Shown in pieces: positions 28,769-38,442 of a stretch of DNA of 64,000 nucleotides (position 1 is its first letter; every line of letters starts with the position of its first letter). Position numbers and translations under genes: made by a program. The stretch covers positions 2,914,001-2,978,000 of the forward strand of contig NZ_CP033325.1 of the NCBI RefSeq assembly GCF_003710105.1, written 5' to 3'. This DNA is from Georgenia faecalis. Lineage in GTDB: Bacteria; Actinomycetota; Actinomycetes; Actinomycetales; Actinomycetaceae. The notes under the pieces are model-generated. The model saw nothing but the letters and a program-made list of their open reading frames with translations, searched no databases and had not been told where the DNA came from.

Positions 28769-29127
28769 GAGGACGCTCCCTCGCTCGTGGATGTGCCGGT
28801 CAGTGCGGCGTCGACGGCGTCCCGGAAAGGGCCCCAGGTGGCCGCGAACCGCGCGAGGGCCGCCTCCCCCTCCCCGGTGAGGGCGTAGTAGCGCCGCGGC
28901 GGGCCGGAGCTCGACTCCTGCCACGTGGTCTGCACCAGTCCCGCCCTCCGCAGCCGGGCGAGCAGCGGGTACAGGGTGCCCTCGCCGTTCATGAGCAGCG
29001 CGCCCGCTCCGAGGCGGCGCGCGATGTCGAGCCCGTAGTGCGGTCCACGACGCAGCAGCGCGAGGACGCAGTACTCGAGCGCACCGCGACGCAGGTGCGT
29101 GAGGATGCCCTCAGCCCCCGGTTCCAT
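28765..29127 (-). CDS. PadR-family transcriptional regulator
   Basis: 120-residue winged-helix regulator: LRRGALEYCVLALL, HYGLDIARRL, NGEGTLYPLLARLRRAGLV and RRYYALTGEGEAAL are the family's successive blocks. The ATG at 29127 is chosen because a TACCTT box lies 7 nt upstream (leaderless); a TTG at 29136 is the only longer start. Coupled to the HAAS membrane protein. Confidence 0.88.
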   Translation of the reverse strand: MEPGAEGILTHLRRGALEYCVLALLRRGPHYGLDIARRLGAGALLMNGEGTLYPLLARLRRAGLVQTTWQESSSGPPRRYYALTGEGEAALARFAATWGPFRDAVDAALTGTSTSEGASS

Positions 29128-29134
29128 GCGTGAC

Positions 29135-29140
29135 AAGGTA
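29135..29140 (-). promoter_or_regulatory. Leaderless promoter box of padR
   Basis: TACCTT (minus strand), 7 nt before ATG 29127. It decides the start and marks the head of the padR-HAAS operon. Confidence 0.55.
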
Positions 29141-29196
29141 GCGGGGGCGGCCGCCCCTGTCAGCGCCTTTCGGGCGGCGATCTTCGCGGGCCGGGC

Positions 29197-29436
29197 CTAC
29201 CCCAGCGCGGCGCGCAGCCGCCCGGCCTCGATCCGCCAGTAGCCGCGCTGGACGCCGTCGACCTCGACGACGGGGACGAGCTCGCCGTACCGCTGGGCGA
29301 GCGCCGGGTCGGTGTCGACGTCGACCTCGCGCCAGGCCACGCCGGCCTGCGCGCACTCCCGGGCGACCACCACGCGGGCGTCGTCGCACAGGTGGCACCC
29401 CGCCCGGCCGTAGAGCACCACCCGCACGTCGTCCAT
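29197..29436 (-). CDS. Glutaredoxin-like protein (DUF836 type)
   Basis: 79 residues with a thioredoxin-like fold: VVLYGRAGCHLCDDARVVV holds a CHLC redox motif at the N-terminus, followed by VAWREVDVDTDP, VPVVEVDG and a short C-terminus. Such small CxxC proteins occur next to HAD and PadR genes in many actinobacteria. A purine-rich GGCGGAG lies directly before ATG 29436. Divergent from the HAD gene. Confidence 0.75.
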   Translation of the reverse strand: MDDVRVVLYGRAGCHLCDDARVVVARECAQAGVAWREVDVDTDPALAQRYGELVPVVEVDGVQRGYWRIEAGRLRAALG

Positions 29437-29512
29437 CTCCGCCTCGCTCCGCTCCGGCCCCGCAGGGCGCCCTGGTCGCGTCCCACCCCTCGGCGAACGG
29501 GGCGGACGTCGA

Positions 29513-29518
29513 TAGGGT
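29513..29518 (+). promoter_or_regulatory. Leaderless promoter box of the HAD gene
   Basis: TAGGGT, 6 nt before GTG 29525, with no ribosome-binding site. Confidence 0.55.
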
Positions 29519-29524
29519 GGCATC

Positions 29525-30307
29525 GTGCCAGAGCCAGTCGTCGCCGCCTTCTTCGACGTCGACAACACCATCATCCGTGGGGCGAGCGGGTACCACCTCG
29601 CCCGCGAGCTGTTCCGGCGCAAGTTCTTCGGCGTCCGCGACATCGCCTTCTTCGCGGGCCACTACCTCGCGTACACCGTGCTCGGGGAGAACGTCACCCG
29701 CATCGCCGACATCCGCGCGCGGGCGCTGCGCGTCGTGCACGGCCGCACGGTGGCCGAGATCGTCTCCATCGGCGAGGAGGTCTACGACCAGGTCCTCGCC
29801 AACCGGGTCTTCCCCGCCGCCCGCGCCCTCATCGACGGCCACCTGGCCGCCGGTCACCAGGTCTGGCTCATCACGGCCACCCCCACCGAGATCGGTGAGC
29901 TCATCGGCCGCCGCCTCGGGGCAACCGGTGCGCTCGGCACGGTGGCGGAGTCGGAGGACGGCGTCTACACGGGCCGGCTGCGGGGCAGCCTGCTCCACGG
30001 CGAGGGCAAGAAGGCCGCCGCCCTCGCCCTCGCCGAGCGCGAGGGCATCGACCTCGAGCGCAGCTACGCCTACGGGGACTCGCTCAACGACGTCCCGATC
30101 CTCGGCGCCGTCGGCCACCCCTGCGCGATCAACCCGGAGCCGCGGCTGCGGCTGCACGCCTCCGACGTCGGTTGGCCGGTCCGCGACTTCCGTCGGCGCC
30201 GCCGCGACGTGCGCGGGGGGATGCGCACCGGTGTACGCGGAGCGGGCTGGGCCGGTGCCGCCTGGGCGTTCGCGGCCGTCGTCCGCGCCGTGCGCCGCCA
30301 GGGCTGA
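29525..30307 (+). CDS. HAD-IB family phosphatase (SerB-like)
   Basis: 260-residue haloacid-dehalogenase-fold hydrolase. Motif I is FFDVDNTIIRG (nucleophile Asp and general-acid Asp), motif II VWLITATPTE, motif III Lys in GEGKKAAAL, motif IV YAYGDSLNDVPIL. It belongs to the HAD-IB group with phosphoserine-phosphatase-like and lysophosphatidate-type enzymes. The C-terminal ~60 residues are basic, then hydrophobic (GAGWAGAAWAFAAVV), and may touch the membrane. Substrate unknown. Confidence 0.87.
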   Translation: MPEPVVAAFFDVDNTIIRGASGYHLARELFRRKFFGVRDIAFFAGHYLAYTVLGENVTRIADIRARALRVVHGRTVAEIVSIGEEVYDQVLANRVFPAARALIDGHLAAGHQVWLITATPTEIGELIGRRLGATGALGTVAESEDGVYTGRLRGSLLHGEGKKAAALALAEREGIDLERSYAYGDSLNDVPILGAVGHPCAINPEPRLRLHASDVGWPVRDFRRRRRDVRGGMRTGVRGAGWAGAAWAFAAVVRAVRRQG

Positions 30308-30331
30308 CGGCGCCCGGACGCGGACATGAGT

Positions 30332-30358
30332 CGGGCCCGGCATGCTCTGCCGGGCCCG
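30332..30358. terminator. Bidirectional terminator HAD gene / bS22 gene
   Basis: Perfect 11-bp stem (CGGGCCCGGCA / TGCCGGGCCCG) with a 5-base loop between the convergent genes. Confidence 0.75.
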
Positions 30359-30378
30359 TGATCACGACGGTCGAGCCG

Positions 30379-30477
30379 TCACTTCTTGTTGCGTCGCTGG
30401 TGGCGCGTCTTCCGAAGCAGCTTGCGGTGCTTCTTCTTCGACATGCGCTTGCGGCGCTTCTTGATGACAGAGCCCAT
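30379..30477 (-). CDS. Small ribosomal protein bS22 (AURKAIP1/COX24-domain)
   Basis: 32-residue, extremely basic protein beginning MGSVIKKRRKRM and ending QRRNKK, more than half Lys/Arg/His. It matches the short actinobacterial 30S protein bS22 first seen in mycobacterial ribosome structures. GAGG lies 6 bases before the ATG. It is too short for most gene finders. A -10 box (30508-30513) gives it its own promoter, and the strong terminator lies behind it. Confidence 0.9.
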   Translation of the reverse strand: MGSVIKKRRKRMSKKKHRKLLRKTRHQRRNKK

Positions 30478-30507
30478 GAGACCTCGCAGTGCTGATCGAG
30501 CCGGACA

Positions 30508-30513
30508 AGGATA
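30508..30513 (-). promoter_or_regulatory. Putative -10 box of the bS22 gene
   Basis: TATCCT on the minus strand, about 30 nt before the ATG; the short leader contains the GAGG ribosome site. Confidence 0.5.
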
Positions 30514-30560
30514 GGCGCGCAGCACCCGCCACACGCAGAACAGGGGCGAGTCTACCCGCC

Positions 30561-30770
30561 TCAGCGAGCCTCTCGCTCGGGCGTCCAGTCGCCCACACCG
30601 CTGGAGAGCAGTTCCTCGACCGCAGCCTGGGGCACCCGGAACGAGCGCCCGACGCGCACGGCGGGGATCTCCCCGGCGTGCACCATCCGGTAGACGGTCA
30701 TCTTGGAGACGCGGATGAGCTCGGCAACCTCGGCCACGGTAAGGAACCGCGGCGCCTGCTGCTCTGCCAT
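30561..30770 (-). CDS. BldC-like helix-turn-helix (MerR-type/excisionase-family) DNA-binding protein
   Basis: 69 residues forming a single winged helix: LTVAEVAELIRVSKMTVYRMVHAGEIP is the helix-turn-helix (positions 10-36; core SKMTVYRMV) and VGRSFRVPQAAVEELL the wing and last helix. It closely resembles BldC, a developmental regulator in Streptomyces that also occurs in non-sporulating actinobacteria. It lies just upstream of the bS22 gene, as in many actinobacterial genomes. Confidence 0.85.
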   Translation of the reverse strand: MAEQQAPRFLTVAEVAELIRVSKMTVYRMVHAGEIPAVRVGRSFRVPQAAVEELLSSGVGDWTPEREAR

Positions 30771-30821
30771 CGCTACCTGCCTCGTCTCGCGGTGCCGTTC
30801 GGCACGCTGCTCATCAGAGGC

Positions 30822-30827
30822 ACTCTA
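30822..30827 (-). promoter_or_regulatory. Putative -10 box of the BldC-like gene
   Basis: TAGAGT (minus strand), giving a leader of about 45 nt before ATG 30770. Confidence 0.4.
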
Positions 30828-30863
30828 GGGCCCCGGGGGCCGCGACGGAAATGATCAGGACCA

Positions 30864-32036
30864 TCATCTTGTCAGCGGGTCGAGGCCGTGCCACGGGAAG
30901 ACCGCGTTGCGGGTGGCCATGATGGCGCGATCGACCTCGTCGTCGGGGTTGAACCCGCTGGACCAGGGCGTGAGGGTGGCGGGGCGCCCGTCGCTCATCG
31001 TCGCCGGGGCGTCGACGTCGGACATGTCGCGCACGCGCGCCCGCCACCCCGGCGGCACGGGGGTGTCGGGGTCGAGCGGACGACCGGCGACGACGGCGAC
31101 CAGGTGCGCCCACACGCGCGGGACCACCCCCACCACCTCGTACCCCCCGCCGCCGGTCACCAGCCAGCGGCCGTCCGCGTACCGGTCCGCCAGGTCGGCG
31201 AGGAGGAGGGCCGCGCGCCGCTGGGCGTCGACGGAGACGTCGAGCGCGGCCAGCGGGTCGGTGCCGTGCGTGTCGCAGCCGTGCTGCGTGACGAGGACCT
31301 GCGGGGCGAACGCCTCCACGAGCGGCGCCGCCACCGCCTCCAGGCCGCGCAGCCATGCGGCGTCCGACGTGCCCGCCGGCAGGGGCAGGTTGACGGCGGT
31401 GCCCTGCGCGCCGGGGCCGCCGGTGTCCTGGGCGTACCCCGTGCCGGGGAACAGGGAGCGGGGGTGCTGGTGGACGGAGATGGTGAGGACGCGGTCGTCG
31501 TCCCAGAAGATCCGCTCGACGCCGTCACCGTGGTGGGCGTCGATGTCGACGTAGGCCACCCGCTCCACCCCGTGGGCCAGCAGCCACGCGATCGCGACGG
31601 CGACGTCGTTGTAGACGCAGAACCCCGACGCCCGGCCGCCCATGGCGTGGTGCATGCCCCCCGCGATGCTCACGGCCCGCCGGGACGTGCCGGTCCACAC
31701 CTCCCGCGCCGCGCCCAGCGTGGAGCCGGCCACCCGGGACGCGGCCGTGTGGACCTGGCCGAAGATCGGGTTGTCGGTGTCCCCGAGGCCCCGCTCGGGG
31801 CAGGGCACGCCCTCACCGGCCGCACGCACCGCGGCGATGAAGTCGGGGTCGTGGACGCGGGCAAGGTCCTCCTCGGTCGCCGGGACCACCGCCCGCCGCT
31901 CGACGGCGTCCAGCAGCCCGAGCTCCTCGAGCAGCTCGAGCGTCAGCCGCAGGCGCAGCGGCGCCATGGGGTGACCCGCACCGAAGTCGTAGTCGAGGAG
32001 GTCATCGCTCCACATGAGGAGCGGCAGGCCGGGCAT
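30864..32036 (-). CDS. acuC: AcuC-like histone-deacetylase-family protein
   Basis: 390-residue zinc-dependent deacetylase of the arginase/deacetylase superfamily; AcuC-type enzymes remove acetyl groups from lysines, for example on acetyl-CoA synthetase. Seen: GGMHHAMGGRASGFCVYNDVA (catalytic His pair in MHHAMG), VDIDAHHGDG (zinc ligands Asp and His), VTQHGCDTHGTDPLA, GGGGYEV. It carries a good TACCGT leaderless box 5 nt before the ATG. No acetyl-CoA synthetase gene is nearby. Confidence 0.85.
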   Translation of the reverse strand: MPGLPLLMWSDDLLDYDFGAGHPMAPLRLRLTLELLEELGLLDAVERRAVVPATEEDLARVHDPDFIAAVRAAGEGVPCPERGLGDTDNPIFGQVHTAASRVAGSTLGAAREVWTGTSRRAVSIAGGMHHAMGGRASGFCVYNDVAVAIAWLLAHGVERVAYVDIDAHHGDGVERIFWDDDRVLTISVHQHPRSLFPGTGYAQDTGGPGAQGTAVNLPLPAGTSDAAWLRGLEAVAAPLVEAFAPQVLVTQHGCDTHGTDPLAALDVSVDAQRRAALLLADLADRYADGRWLVTGGGGYEVVGVVPRVWAHLVAVVAGRPLDPDTPVPPGWRARVRDMSDVDAPATMSDGRPATLTPWSSGFNPDDEVDRAIMATRNAVFPWHGLDPLTR

Positions 32037-32041
32037 GGTTC

Positions 32042-32047
32042 ACGGTA
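32042..32047 (-). promoter_or_regulatory. Leaderless promoter box of acuC
   Basis: TACCGT (minus strand), 5 nt before ATG 32036, with no ribosome-binding site. Confidence 0.5.
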
Positions 32048-32188
32048 GCGCGGGCGTCGCGCCCGGCGCCCACGTGGACCAGGACGGCGCCGCGCCGGCA
32101 TGCAAGGCTGTGCGGTGCACGCCCGCCGGGCGGCGCAGGGGCGGCGCCCGGGGACGACCGGGCCGGATCGGGAAGGGACGAGGCTGTC

Positions 32189-33559
32189 ATGTCGCTGCTC
32201 ACCGTGCTGCGGTCCGGGCGCGACGCCGTCGACCACATCGCCCGCCACTCCCCCGCGCGGCTCGCGCTCCTCGTCTTCGCCGCCATCGTCGCGGTCATCA
32301 CCGCCCTGCTCTCGCTGCCGCTGGCCGCGGCCGCCGGCGAGCGCGCCCCGTTCGTCGACGCCCTGTTCACCGCCGTCTCGGCGGTCTGCGTCACCGGGCT
32401 GACGACCGTCTCCACGGCGGCGTACTGGTCCACCTTCGGCCAGGTGGTCCTGCTCGTGGGCATCCAGATCGGCGGGTTCGGGGTGATGACGCTCGCCTCG
32501 ATCCTCGGCCTGGCCGTCTCCCGCCGGATCGGCCTCACACAGCGCATGCTCACCGCGTCGGAGACGAAGACGACCCGCCTCGGCGAGGTGGGAAGCCTGG
32601 TGCGCGCCGTCGTCGTCGCCTCCGTCGTCGTCGAGGCGGTCCTCGCCCTCGTCCTGGTCCCGCGCTTCCTCACCCTCGGGCAGGGCCTCGGTGAGGCCGC
32701 GTGGAACGGCGTGTTCATGGCGCTGTCGATCTTCAACAACGCGGGCTTCGTCATCCTCGACGACGGCCTGGCGCCCTTCGTCGGTGACTGGTGGATGGGC
32801 CTGCCGATCATCATCGGGACGGCGATCGGCGCCGTCGGCTTCCCCGTCATCCTCGAGGTGGCCCGGCGCTCGCGCGTCCCGCGCCGCTGGTCCCTGCACA
32901 CCAAGCTCACCCTCGTCACCTACGGGGCGCTCGCCGCGGGGGCGACGGTCGCCATCGGCCTCTTCGAGTGGACCAACCCCGAGACGCTGGGTGGCCGTCC
33001 CTTCGACGAGAAGGTCCTCAACGCGCTCGTCTCGGGGGTGAACAGCCGCTCCTCCGGCCTCTCGCTCATCGACGTCGGGGCGATGCGGGAGTCGTCGTGG
33101 TTCCTCCAGGACGCGCTCATGTTCGTCGGGGGCGGCTCGGCGTCGACCGCGGGCGGCATCAAGGTGACCACCTTCGCGGTCCTCCTCCTCGCCATCGTCG
33201 CCGAGGCGCGCGGCGACCGGGACGTCGAGGCCTTCGGCCGGCGCATCGGCTCCTCGACCGTGCGCCTGGCGGTCTCGGTCGCCTTCCTCGGCGCCACCAT
33301 GGTGGGGACCGCGACGCTCCTGCTCCTCACCGTCACGGAGTTCAGCCTCGACGTCGTCATCTTCGAGGTGATCTCCGCGTTCGCCACGGTGGGCCTGAGC
33401 ACGGGCATCACGCCCGACCTGCCCGACTCGGGCAAGTACGTCCTGGCGGCGCTCATGTTCGCCGGGCGCACCGGCACCATTACCCTGGCCGCCGCGCTCG
33501 CCCTGCGGGAGCGCCGCCGGGTCATCCGCATGCCCAACGAGCGCCCCATCATCGGTTGA
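32189..33559 (+). CDS. ktrB: Potassium uptake channel subunit KtrB/TrkH family
   Basis: 456-residue membrane protein with four K+-channel-like repeats. The selectivity-filter segments are VCVTGLTT, FNNAGF, VNSRSSGLS and ATVGLSTG, each with the key glycine. The length and the single-RCK partner downstream fit KtrB better than the longer TrkH. The start follows GACGAGG. It moves K+ inward, probably driven or gated with Na+, under control of the cytoplasmic RCK ring. Confidence 0.9.
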   Translation: MSLLTVLRSGRDAVDHIARHSPARLALLVFAAIVAVITALLSLPLAAAAGERAPFVDALFTAVSAVCVTGLTTVSTAAYWSTFGQVVLLVGIQIGGFGVMTLASILGLAVSRRIGLTQRMLTASETKTTRLGEVGSLVRAVVVASVVVEAVLALVLVPRFLTLGQGLGEAAWNGVFMALSIFNNAGFVILDDGLAPFVGDWWMGLPIIIGTAIGAVGFPVILEVARRSRVPRRWSLHTKLTLVTYGALAAGATVAIGLFEWTNPETLGGRPFDEKVLNALVSGVNSRSSGLSLIDVGAMRESSWFLQDALMFVGGGSASTAGGIKVTTFAVLLLAIVAEARGDRDVEAFGRRIGSSTVRLAVSVAFLGATMVGTATLLLLTVTEFSLDVVIFEVISAFATVGLSTGITPDLPDSGKYVLAALMFAGRTGTITLAAALALRERRRVIRMPNERPIIG

Positions 33560-33614
33560 TCGCGGGACCGCCACGGTGGGGTGACCGGCCGTGGACCGAC
33601 ACGAGGAGGACAGC

Positions 33615-34283
33615 ATGACCCCCAAGGACGCGCCGCGCGGGAGCGGGGTGCTCGTCATCGGGCTGGGCCGGTTCGGCGCGGCCCTGGCGGCGACCCTCGA
33701 CCGCCTGGGCCGGGAGGTCCTCGCCGTCGAGCGGTCCGCCAGCCTCGTCCAGCAGTGGTCCGGCCGGCTGCCGCTCGTCGAGGCGGACGCCGCCAACCCC
33801 GAGGCCCTCGAGCAGCTCGGCGCCGCCGAGTTCCCCGTGGCCGTCGTCGGCGTGGGCAGCTACCTCGAGGCGAGCGTCCTCATCACGGGCAACCTCGTCG
33901 ACATCGGCATGCCGCAGATCTGGGCCAAGGCCACCTCCGCGGAGCACGGGCGCATCCTGCGGCGCATCGGCGCACACCACGTCGTCTACCCCGAGTACGA
34001 CGCCGGCCAGCGCGTCGCGCACATGGTCTCCGGCCGCATGCTCGACTACATCGAGATGGAGGACGGTTTCGCCATCGTCAAGATGCGCCCGCCGCGCGAG
34101 ACGCAGGGGTTCACCATCGGCCAGGCCCAGGTCCGCAAGCGCTACGGCGTGACGATCATCGGCGTGAAGCCGCCCGGGGAGCCCTTCGAGTACGCCACCG
34201 ACGCCACGCGGATCAACGCGGGCGACCTCCTCATCGTCAGCGGGGACACCACGCTGCTCGAGAAGTTCGCGGCGCGGCCCTGA
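33615..34283 (+). CDS. ktrA: Potassium channel RCK regulatory subunit KtrA/TrkA family
   Basis: 222-residue cytoplasmic subunit with one NAD/ATP-binding RCK_N domain (VIGLGRFGAALA Rossmann loop, then VEADAANPEALEQLG) and one RCK_C domain (about 140-222). A single RCK pair matches KtrA, not the doubled TrkA. ATG 33615 is chosen because GGAGGA lies 5 bases upstream; an in-frame ATG at 33591 lacks a site. Forms an operon with ktrB, 55 bases apart. Confidence 0.9.
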   Translation: MTPKDAPRGSGVLVIGLGRFGAALAATLDRLGREVLAVERSASLVQQWSGRLPLVEADAANPEALEQLGAAEFPVAVVGVGSYLEASVLITGNLVDIGMPQIWAKATSAEHGRILRRIGAHHVVYPEYDAGQRVAHMVSGRMLDYIEMEDGFAIVKMRPPRETQGFTIGQAQVRKRYGVTIIGVKPPGEPFEYATDATRINAGDLLIVSGDTTLLEKFAARP

Positions 34284-34304
34284 CCGCGCCGCTGCGGGTC
34301 GGCG

Positions 34305-34341
34305 CCCTCCGGGCCGGTGGCGGCGGCACCGGCCCGGAGGG
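34305..34341. terminator. Bidirectional terminator ktrA / araA
   Basis: Perfect 15-bp stem (CCCTCCGGGCCGGTG / CACCGGCCCGGAGGG) with a 7-base loop in the 61-base gap between convergent genes. Confidence 0.8.
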
Positions 34342-34344
34342 ACG

Positions 34345-35853
34345 TCAGAAGCCCTGCGCCAGGCGGTAGTAGACCTGCCCGAGGCGCAGCTGGTCGCGGA
34401 AGCCGCGCGTCGTCGTGCCGGCGTCGATGAGCGCCAGCTCGATGCCGGCGATGGTGGCGAGGTCGTCGAAGGTCTCGATGCCGAGCGCCGTCGTCATCAC
34501 GGTGTGGTGCGCGCCGCCCGCGGTGAGCCAGCACTCCGCGGACGTCGCGAAGGACGGCGCCGGCTCCCACACCGCGCACGCGACCGGCAGGTGGGGCAGG
34601 GGCTCATCCGGCTCCACCACCTGCACAACGTTGGCGGTGAGCCGGAACCGCTCGCGCAGGTCCGCGAGGGAGACGAGCAGCGCCGGGCCGGGGTCGGCGG
34701 TGAAGATCAGGCGCACGGGGTCCTCGCGGTCCCCGATGCCCAGCGGGTGGATCTCCAGGGACGGCCGGTCCGTCGTGAGGGTGGGGCAGATCTCGAGCAT
34801 GTGCGCGCCGAGGATCTTCTCCCGGCCGGGCGTGAGCTCGTAGGTGTAGTCCTCCATGAGGGAGGCGCCGCCGGGCAGCCCGTAGCCCATGACCTTGGCG
34901 ACGCGCACGAGCACCGCGGTCTTCCAGTCCCCCTCGGCGCCGAACCCGTAGCCGTCGGCCATGAGCCGCTGCACGGCGAGGCCGGGCAGCTGGCGGAGCC
35001 CGCCGAGGTCCTGGAAGTTCGTCGTGAAGGCGGAGAAGCCGCCGTCGGTGAGGAACGCGCGCAGCGCGAGCTCCTGGCGCGCGGCGTACCGCAGGGAGTC
35101 GCGGCGCGCGCCGTCGGCCCGCAGCTCGGGGACGACGTCGTAGCTCTCGTCGTACTCGGCGACCAGCGCGTCGACCTCGGCCTCGTCGACGGCGTCGACG
35201 CGGTCGACGAGGTCGTTGACGCCCCAGGTGTTGATGGACACGCCGAGCGCGATCTCCGCCTCGGTCTTGTCCCCCTCGGTCACCGCGACGTCGCGCATGT
35301 TGTCCCCGAACCGGCACACCCGCATCGTCTGCAGGGCGTCCCACCCGGTGGCCGCCCGCGCCCACGTGGCGATCCGCGCACGCACCTCGGGGTCGCTCAC
35401 GTGCCCGACGACGGTCTTGCGCGCGACGCCCATCCGGGTGGCGAGGTAGGCGAACTCCCGGTCGCCGTGGGCGGCCTGGTTGAGGTTCATGAAGTCCATG
35501 TCGATCGTCGCCCAGGGCAGGGCGACGTTGGCCTGCGTGTGCAGGTGGAGGAACGGCTTCGCGAGCGCCTCGAGCCCGAGGATCCACATCTTCGCCGGGG
35601 AGAAGGTGTGCATCCACGCGACGACGCCCACGCACGCGGGGTCGGCGTTGGCCTCCAGCGCCGTGCGGCGGATGGCGTCGCGGTCCTTCATCGTCCCCTT
35701 GAGGACGACCCGCAGGGGGATGTCGCCGGCGTCGTTGAGCGCGGCCACGATCTCGGCGGACTGCTCGGCCACCTGGGCCAGGGTGTCATCGCCGTAGAGG
35801 TCCTGGCTGCCGGTGAGGAACCAGATCTCCTTGGCCTCGAACGGGTTCTTCAC
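34345..35853 (-). CDS. araA: L-Arabinose isomerase
   Basis: Converts L-arabinose to L-ribulose. The 502 residues include [44 protein letters not shown] (catalytic Glu), and [19 protein letters not shown] with the second Glu and metal His. GTG 35853 starts the gene behind AAAGGA and makes a GTGA overlap with araD. It is the last gene of araB-araD-araA and is followed by a strong terminator. Confidence 0.96.
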   Translation of the reverse strand: MKNPFEAKEIWFLTGSQDLYGDDTLAQVAEQSAEIVAALNDAGDIPLRVVLKGTMKDRDAIRRTALEANADPACVGVVAWMHTFSPAKMWILGLEALAKPFLHLHTQANVALPWATIDMDFMNLNQAAHGDREFAYLATRMGVARKTVVGHVSDPEVRARIATWARAATGWDALQTMRVCRFGDNMRDVAVTEGDKTEAEIALGVSINTWGVNDLVDRVDAVDEAEVDALVAEYDESYDVVPELRADGARRDSLRYAARQELALRAFLTDGGFSAFTTNFQDLGGLRQLPGLAVQRLMADGYGFGAEGDWKTAVLVRVAKVMGYGLPGGASLMEDYTYELTPGREKILGAHMLEICPTLTTDRPSLEIHPLGIGDREDPVRLIFTADPGPALLVSLADLRERFRLTANVVQVVEPDEPLPHLPVACAVWEPAPSFATSAECWLTAGGAHHTVMTTALGIETFDDLATIAGIELALIDAGTTTRGFRDQLRLGQVYYRLAQGF

Positions 35854-36581
35854 GAGCGTCCTTTCAGGTGAGCATCGCCGCCCGGCTGTCCGTAGACGTT
35901 CTGGTAGCGCGCGTACAGGTGATCGATGTGGTGCTGGGGAAGGGGGGCCGGCGTGCCGAGCTGGCGGGCGAGGTGGACCGTGCGGGCCACCTCCTCGCAC
36001 ATGACCGCGGCCTTGACGGCGGCGCGGGCGTCCTTGCCGATGGTGAACGGCCCGTGCTGGCGCATGAGGACGGCCGGCGAGCGGGACTCGCTCAGGGTCT
36101 CGACGATGCCGCGCCCGATGGAGTCGTCGCCGATGATCGCGAAGGGCCCGACGGGGATCGGGCCCCCGAACTCGTCGGCCATCATCGTGAGCACGCAGGG
36201 CACCGGCTCCCCGAGGGCTGCCCACGCGGTGGCGTAGGGCGAGTGCGTGTGGACCACGCCGCCGACGTCGGGGCGGTGCCGGTAGACGTACGCGTGCGCG
36301 GCGGTGTCGGAGGACGGCTGGAGGCGGGCGGGGGTGCCGTCCTCGATCTTGGACCCGTCGAGCTCGCAGACGACCATGACGTCGGCGGTGAGCTCGTCGT
36401 AGGAGACCCCCGACGGCTTGATGACGAACAGGTCGGTGCCCGCCACCCGCTGGGAGACGTTGCCCGCGGTCCACACCACCAGCCCGTTCCGCGGGAGCTC
36501 CGCGTGGAGGTCGGCGACCACCTGGCGGGTGGCGGCGACGGCGGCCTGGACGTCGGGGGCGAGGTCGGTGAGCACCCTCAT
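35850..36581 (-). CDS. araD: L-Ribulose-5-phosphate 4-epimerase
   Basis: Class-II-aldolase-fold epimerase giving D-xylulose 5-phosphate. The 243 residues show [22 protein letters not shown], the zinc histidines in [13 protein letters not shown], the third His in [10 protein letters not shown], and the C-terminal [16 protein letters not shown]. Four-base overlaps with araB and araA show tight coupling. Confidence 0.96.
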   Translation of the reverse strand: MRVLTDLAPDVQAAVAATRQVVADLHAELPRNGLVVWTAGNVSQRVAGTDLFVIKPSGVSYDELTADVMVVCELDGSKIEDGTPARLQPSSDTAAHAYVYRHRPDVGGVVHTHSPYATAWAALGEPVPCVLTMMADEFGGPIPVGPFAIIGDDSIGRGIVETLSESRSPAVLMRQHGPFTIGKDARAAVKAAVMCEEVARTVHLARQLGTPAPLPQHHIDHLYARYQNVYGQPGGDAHLKGRS

Positions 36582-38311
36582 CGCGCGGTCTCCCGCTCGA
36601 CGGCGTCGGTGAGGAGCACGTCGTCCGCCGCGTCCGGGGCGCCGGCCGAGACCGCCTCGCGCCGGATCTTGCGCAGGCGGCGCATCACCTCGTTCTTGCC
36701 GCGGCCGAAGTAGTCGTGCAGGCGGGTGTACTCGGCGTAGAGGGCGTCGTAACGCTGGGCGCTGCCCTCGTCAGGGGTGTACGCGCCCACGTCGCGGTGA
36801 CCCATCGCGGCGGCCGCGGCCCGGACGTCGGGGTAGGCCCCGGCAGCGACGGCGGCGTGGATGGCCGAGCCGAGCGCGGGGCCCTGCTCGGAGGTGATGG
36901 TCGACAGCGGCAGGCGCGTGACGTCGGCGTAGATCTGCATGAGCAGCCGGTTCTTCAGCAGCCCGCCGGCGACGACGAGCTCGGTGACCGGGACGCCCGA
37001 GGCGTTGAAGGTCTCGATGATGGTGCGGGTGCCGAAGGCCGTGGCCTCGAGGAGCGCGCGGTAGGTCTCCTCCGGGCGGGTGGCGAGGGTCTGGCCGAGG
37101 ACCAGCCCGGACAGCTCGTGGTCGACGAGCACCGAGCGGTTGCCCGAGTGCCAGTCGAGGGCCACCAGGCCGTGCTCGCCGATCTGCTGGTCGGCGCACC
37201 TCTCGGTGAGCAGCTCGTGCACGGAGATCCCGCGCCGCTCCGCCTCGTCCGTGTACTCGGCGGGCACGCTCGTGCGGACGAACCAGCCGAAGATGTCCCC
37301 GACGCCGGACTGGCCCGCCTCGTAGCCCCACAGGCCCTCGACGATGCCGCCGTCGACGACCCCGCACATGCCGGGCACCTCGGCGAGCTCGTCGCCGTTC
37401 ATCACGTGGCACGTGGAGGTCCCCATGATCGCCACCATCTGGCCCGGCGCGATGGCGTCGGCGGCGGGGGCCGTGACGTGCGCGTCGACGTTGCCCACGG
37501 CCACGGCGATGCCCTCGGGCAGACCGGTCCAGGCCGCCGCCTCGGCGGTGAGCGTGCCGGCGGGGTGGCCGAGCTGGCCGATGCGGTGCTCGAGCTTGTC
37601 GCGGACGAAGCCGGCGAAGTCCGGGTTGAGCGCGGCGAGGAAGTCCTCGCTGGGGTACTCGCCGTCCTGGTAGATCCCCTTGTAGCCGGCGGTGCACGCG
37701 TTTCGCACGTACTCCCCGGTCAGCTGCCACACGATCCAGTCGGCGGCCTCGACCCAGTGGTCCATGGCCGCGTAGACCTCGGGGTCCTCCTCGAGGAGCT
37801 GCAGGCCCTTGGCGAACTCCCACTCGGAGGAGATGAAGCCGCCGTACCGGCGGATCCACGGCTCGCTGCGCTCGTGCGCGAGCGCGTTGATCCGGTCAGC
37901 CTGGCCCTGGGCGGCGTGGTGCTTCCACAGCTTGACGTAGGCGTGCGGCCGGCCGCGCCAGCGCGGCAGGTCGCACAGCGCCGTGCCGTCGGCCGTCGTC
38001 GGGACCATCGTGCAGGCCGTGAAGTCCGTGCCGATGCCGATGACGTCGGCGGGGTCCACCCCGGCGGCCGCGACGGCCGCCGGGACCGCGTGGCGGAGCA
38101 CGTCGACGTAGTCCTGGGGGTTCTGCAGCGCCCAGTCGGGCGGCAGCGGCTGCCCGTCGCCCGCCGTGAGGGCGCGGTCCATGACCGCGTGGGAGTACTC
38201 ATGGACCGCGCTGCCGAGCTCGGCGCCGTCCGAGACCCGCACCACCACGGCCCGGCCGGACAGGGTCCCGTAGTCGATGCCGATCGTGTATGCCGGCTGC
38301 CGGTCTGACAT
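36578..38311 (-). CDS. araB: Ribulokinase
   Basis: FGGY-family kinase phosphorylating L-ribulose. The 577-residue protein begins with the phosphate loop [16 protein letters not shown] and includes [13 protein letters not shown], the FGGY signature region [43 protein letters not shown] and the C-terminal YARLHDYFG-like block ([16 protein letters not shown]). First gene of the araBDA operon, with a ~125-nt leader from the predicted promoter at 38443-38472. Confidence 0.96.
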   Translation of the reverse strand: MSDRQPAYTIGIDYGTLSGRAVVVRVSDGAELGSAVHEYSHAVMDRALTAGDGQPLPPDWALQNPQDYVDVLRHAVPAAVAAAGVDPADVIGIGTDFTACTMVPTTADGTALCDLPRWRGRPHAYVKLWKHHAAQGQADRINALAHERSEPWIRRYGGFISSEWEFAKGLQLLEEDPEVYAAMDHWVEAADWIVWQLTGEYVRNACTAGYKGIYQDGEYPSEDFLAALNPDFAGFVRDKLEHRIGQLGHPAGTLTAEAAAWTGLPEGIAVAVGNVDAHVTAPAADAIAPGQMVAIMGTSTCHVMNGDELAEVPGMCGVVDGGIVEGLWGYEAGQSGVGDIFGWFVRTSVPAEYTDEAERRGISVHELLTERCADQQIGEHGLVALDWHSGNRSVLVDHELSGLVLGQTLATRPEETYRALLEATAFGTRTIIETFNASGVPVTELVVAGGLLKNRLLMQIYADVTRLPLSTITSEQGPALGSAIHAAVAAGAYPDVRAAAAAMGHRDVGAYTPDEGSAQRYDALYAEYTRLHDYFGRGKNEVMRRLRKIRREAVSAGAPDAADDVLLTDAVERETAR

Positions 38312-38442
38312 CTTCGTCCCTCGTCTTCCTTGACGCGCTTCGCCCGGTGGTCGCCGGCACCGCGCGGTGGCCGTGCCAGCACAACGGTGGTCACCCGCGT
38401 CGGCGGCGACGCGGTGGACGGGTCCGGGACCACCCTGAGAGG

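Noticed and set aside
29160-29486. Longer frames over the glutaredoxin-like gene
   Set aside because: Only the frame from ATG 29436 gives the CHLC redox motif and thioredoxin-like pattern; the others are Arg-rich shadows.
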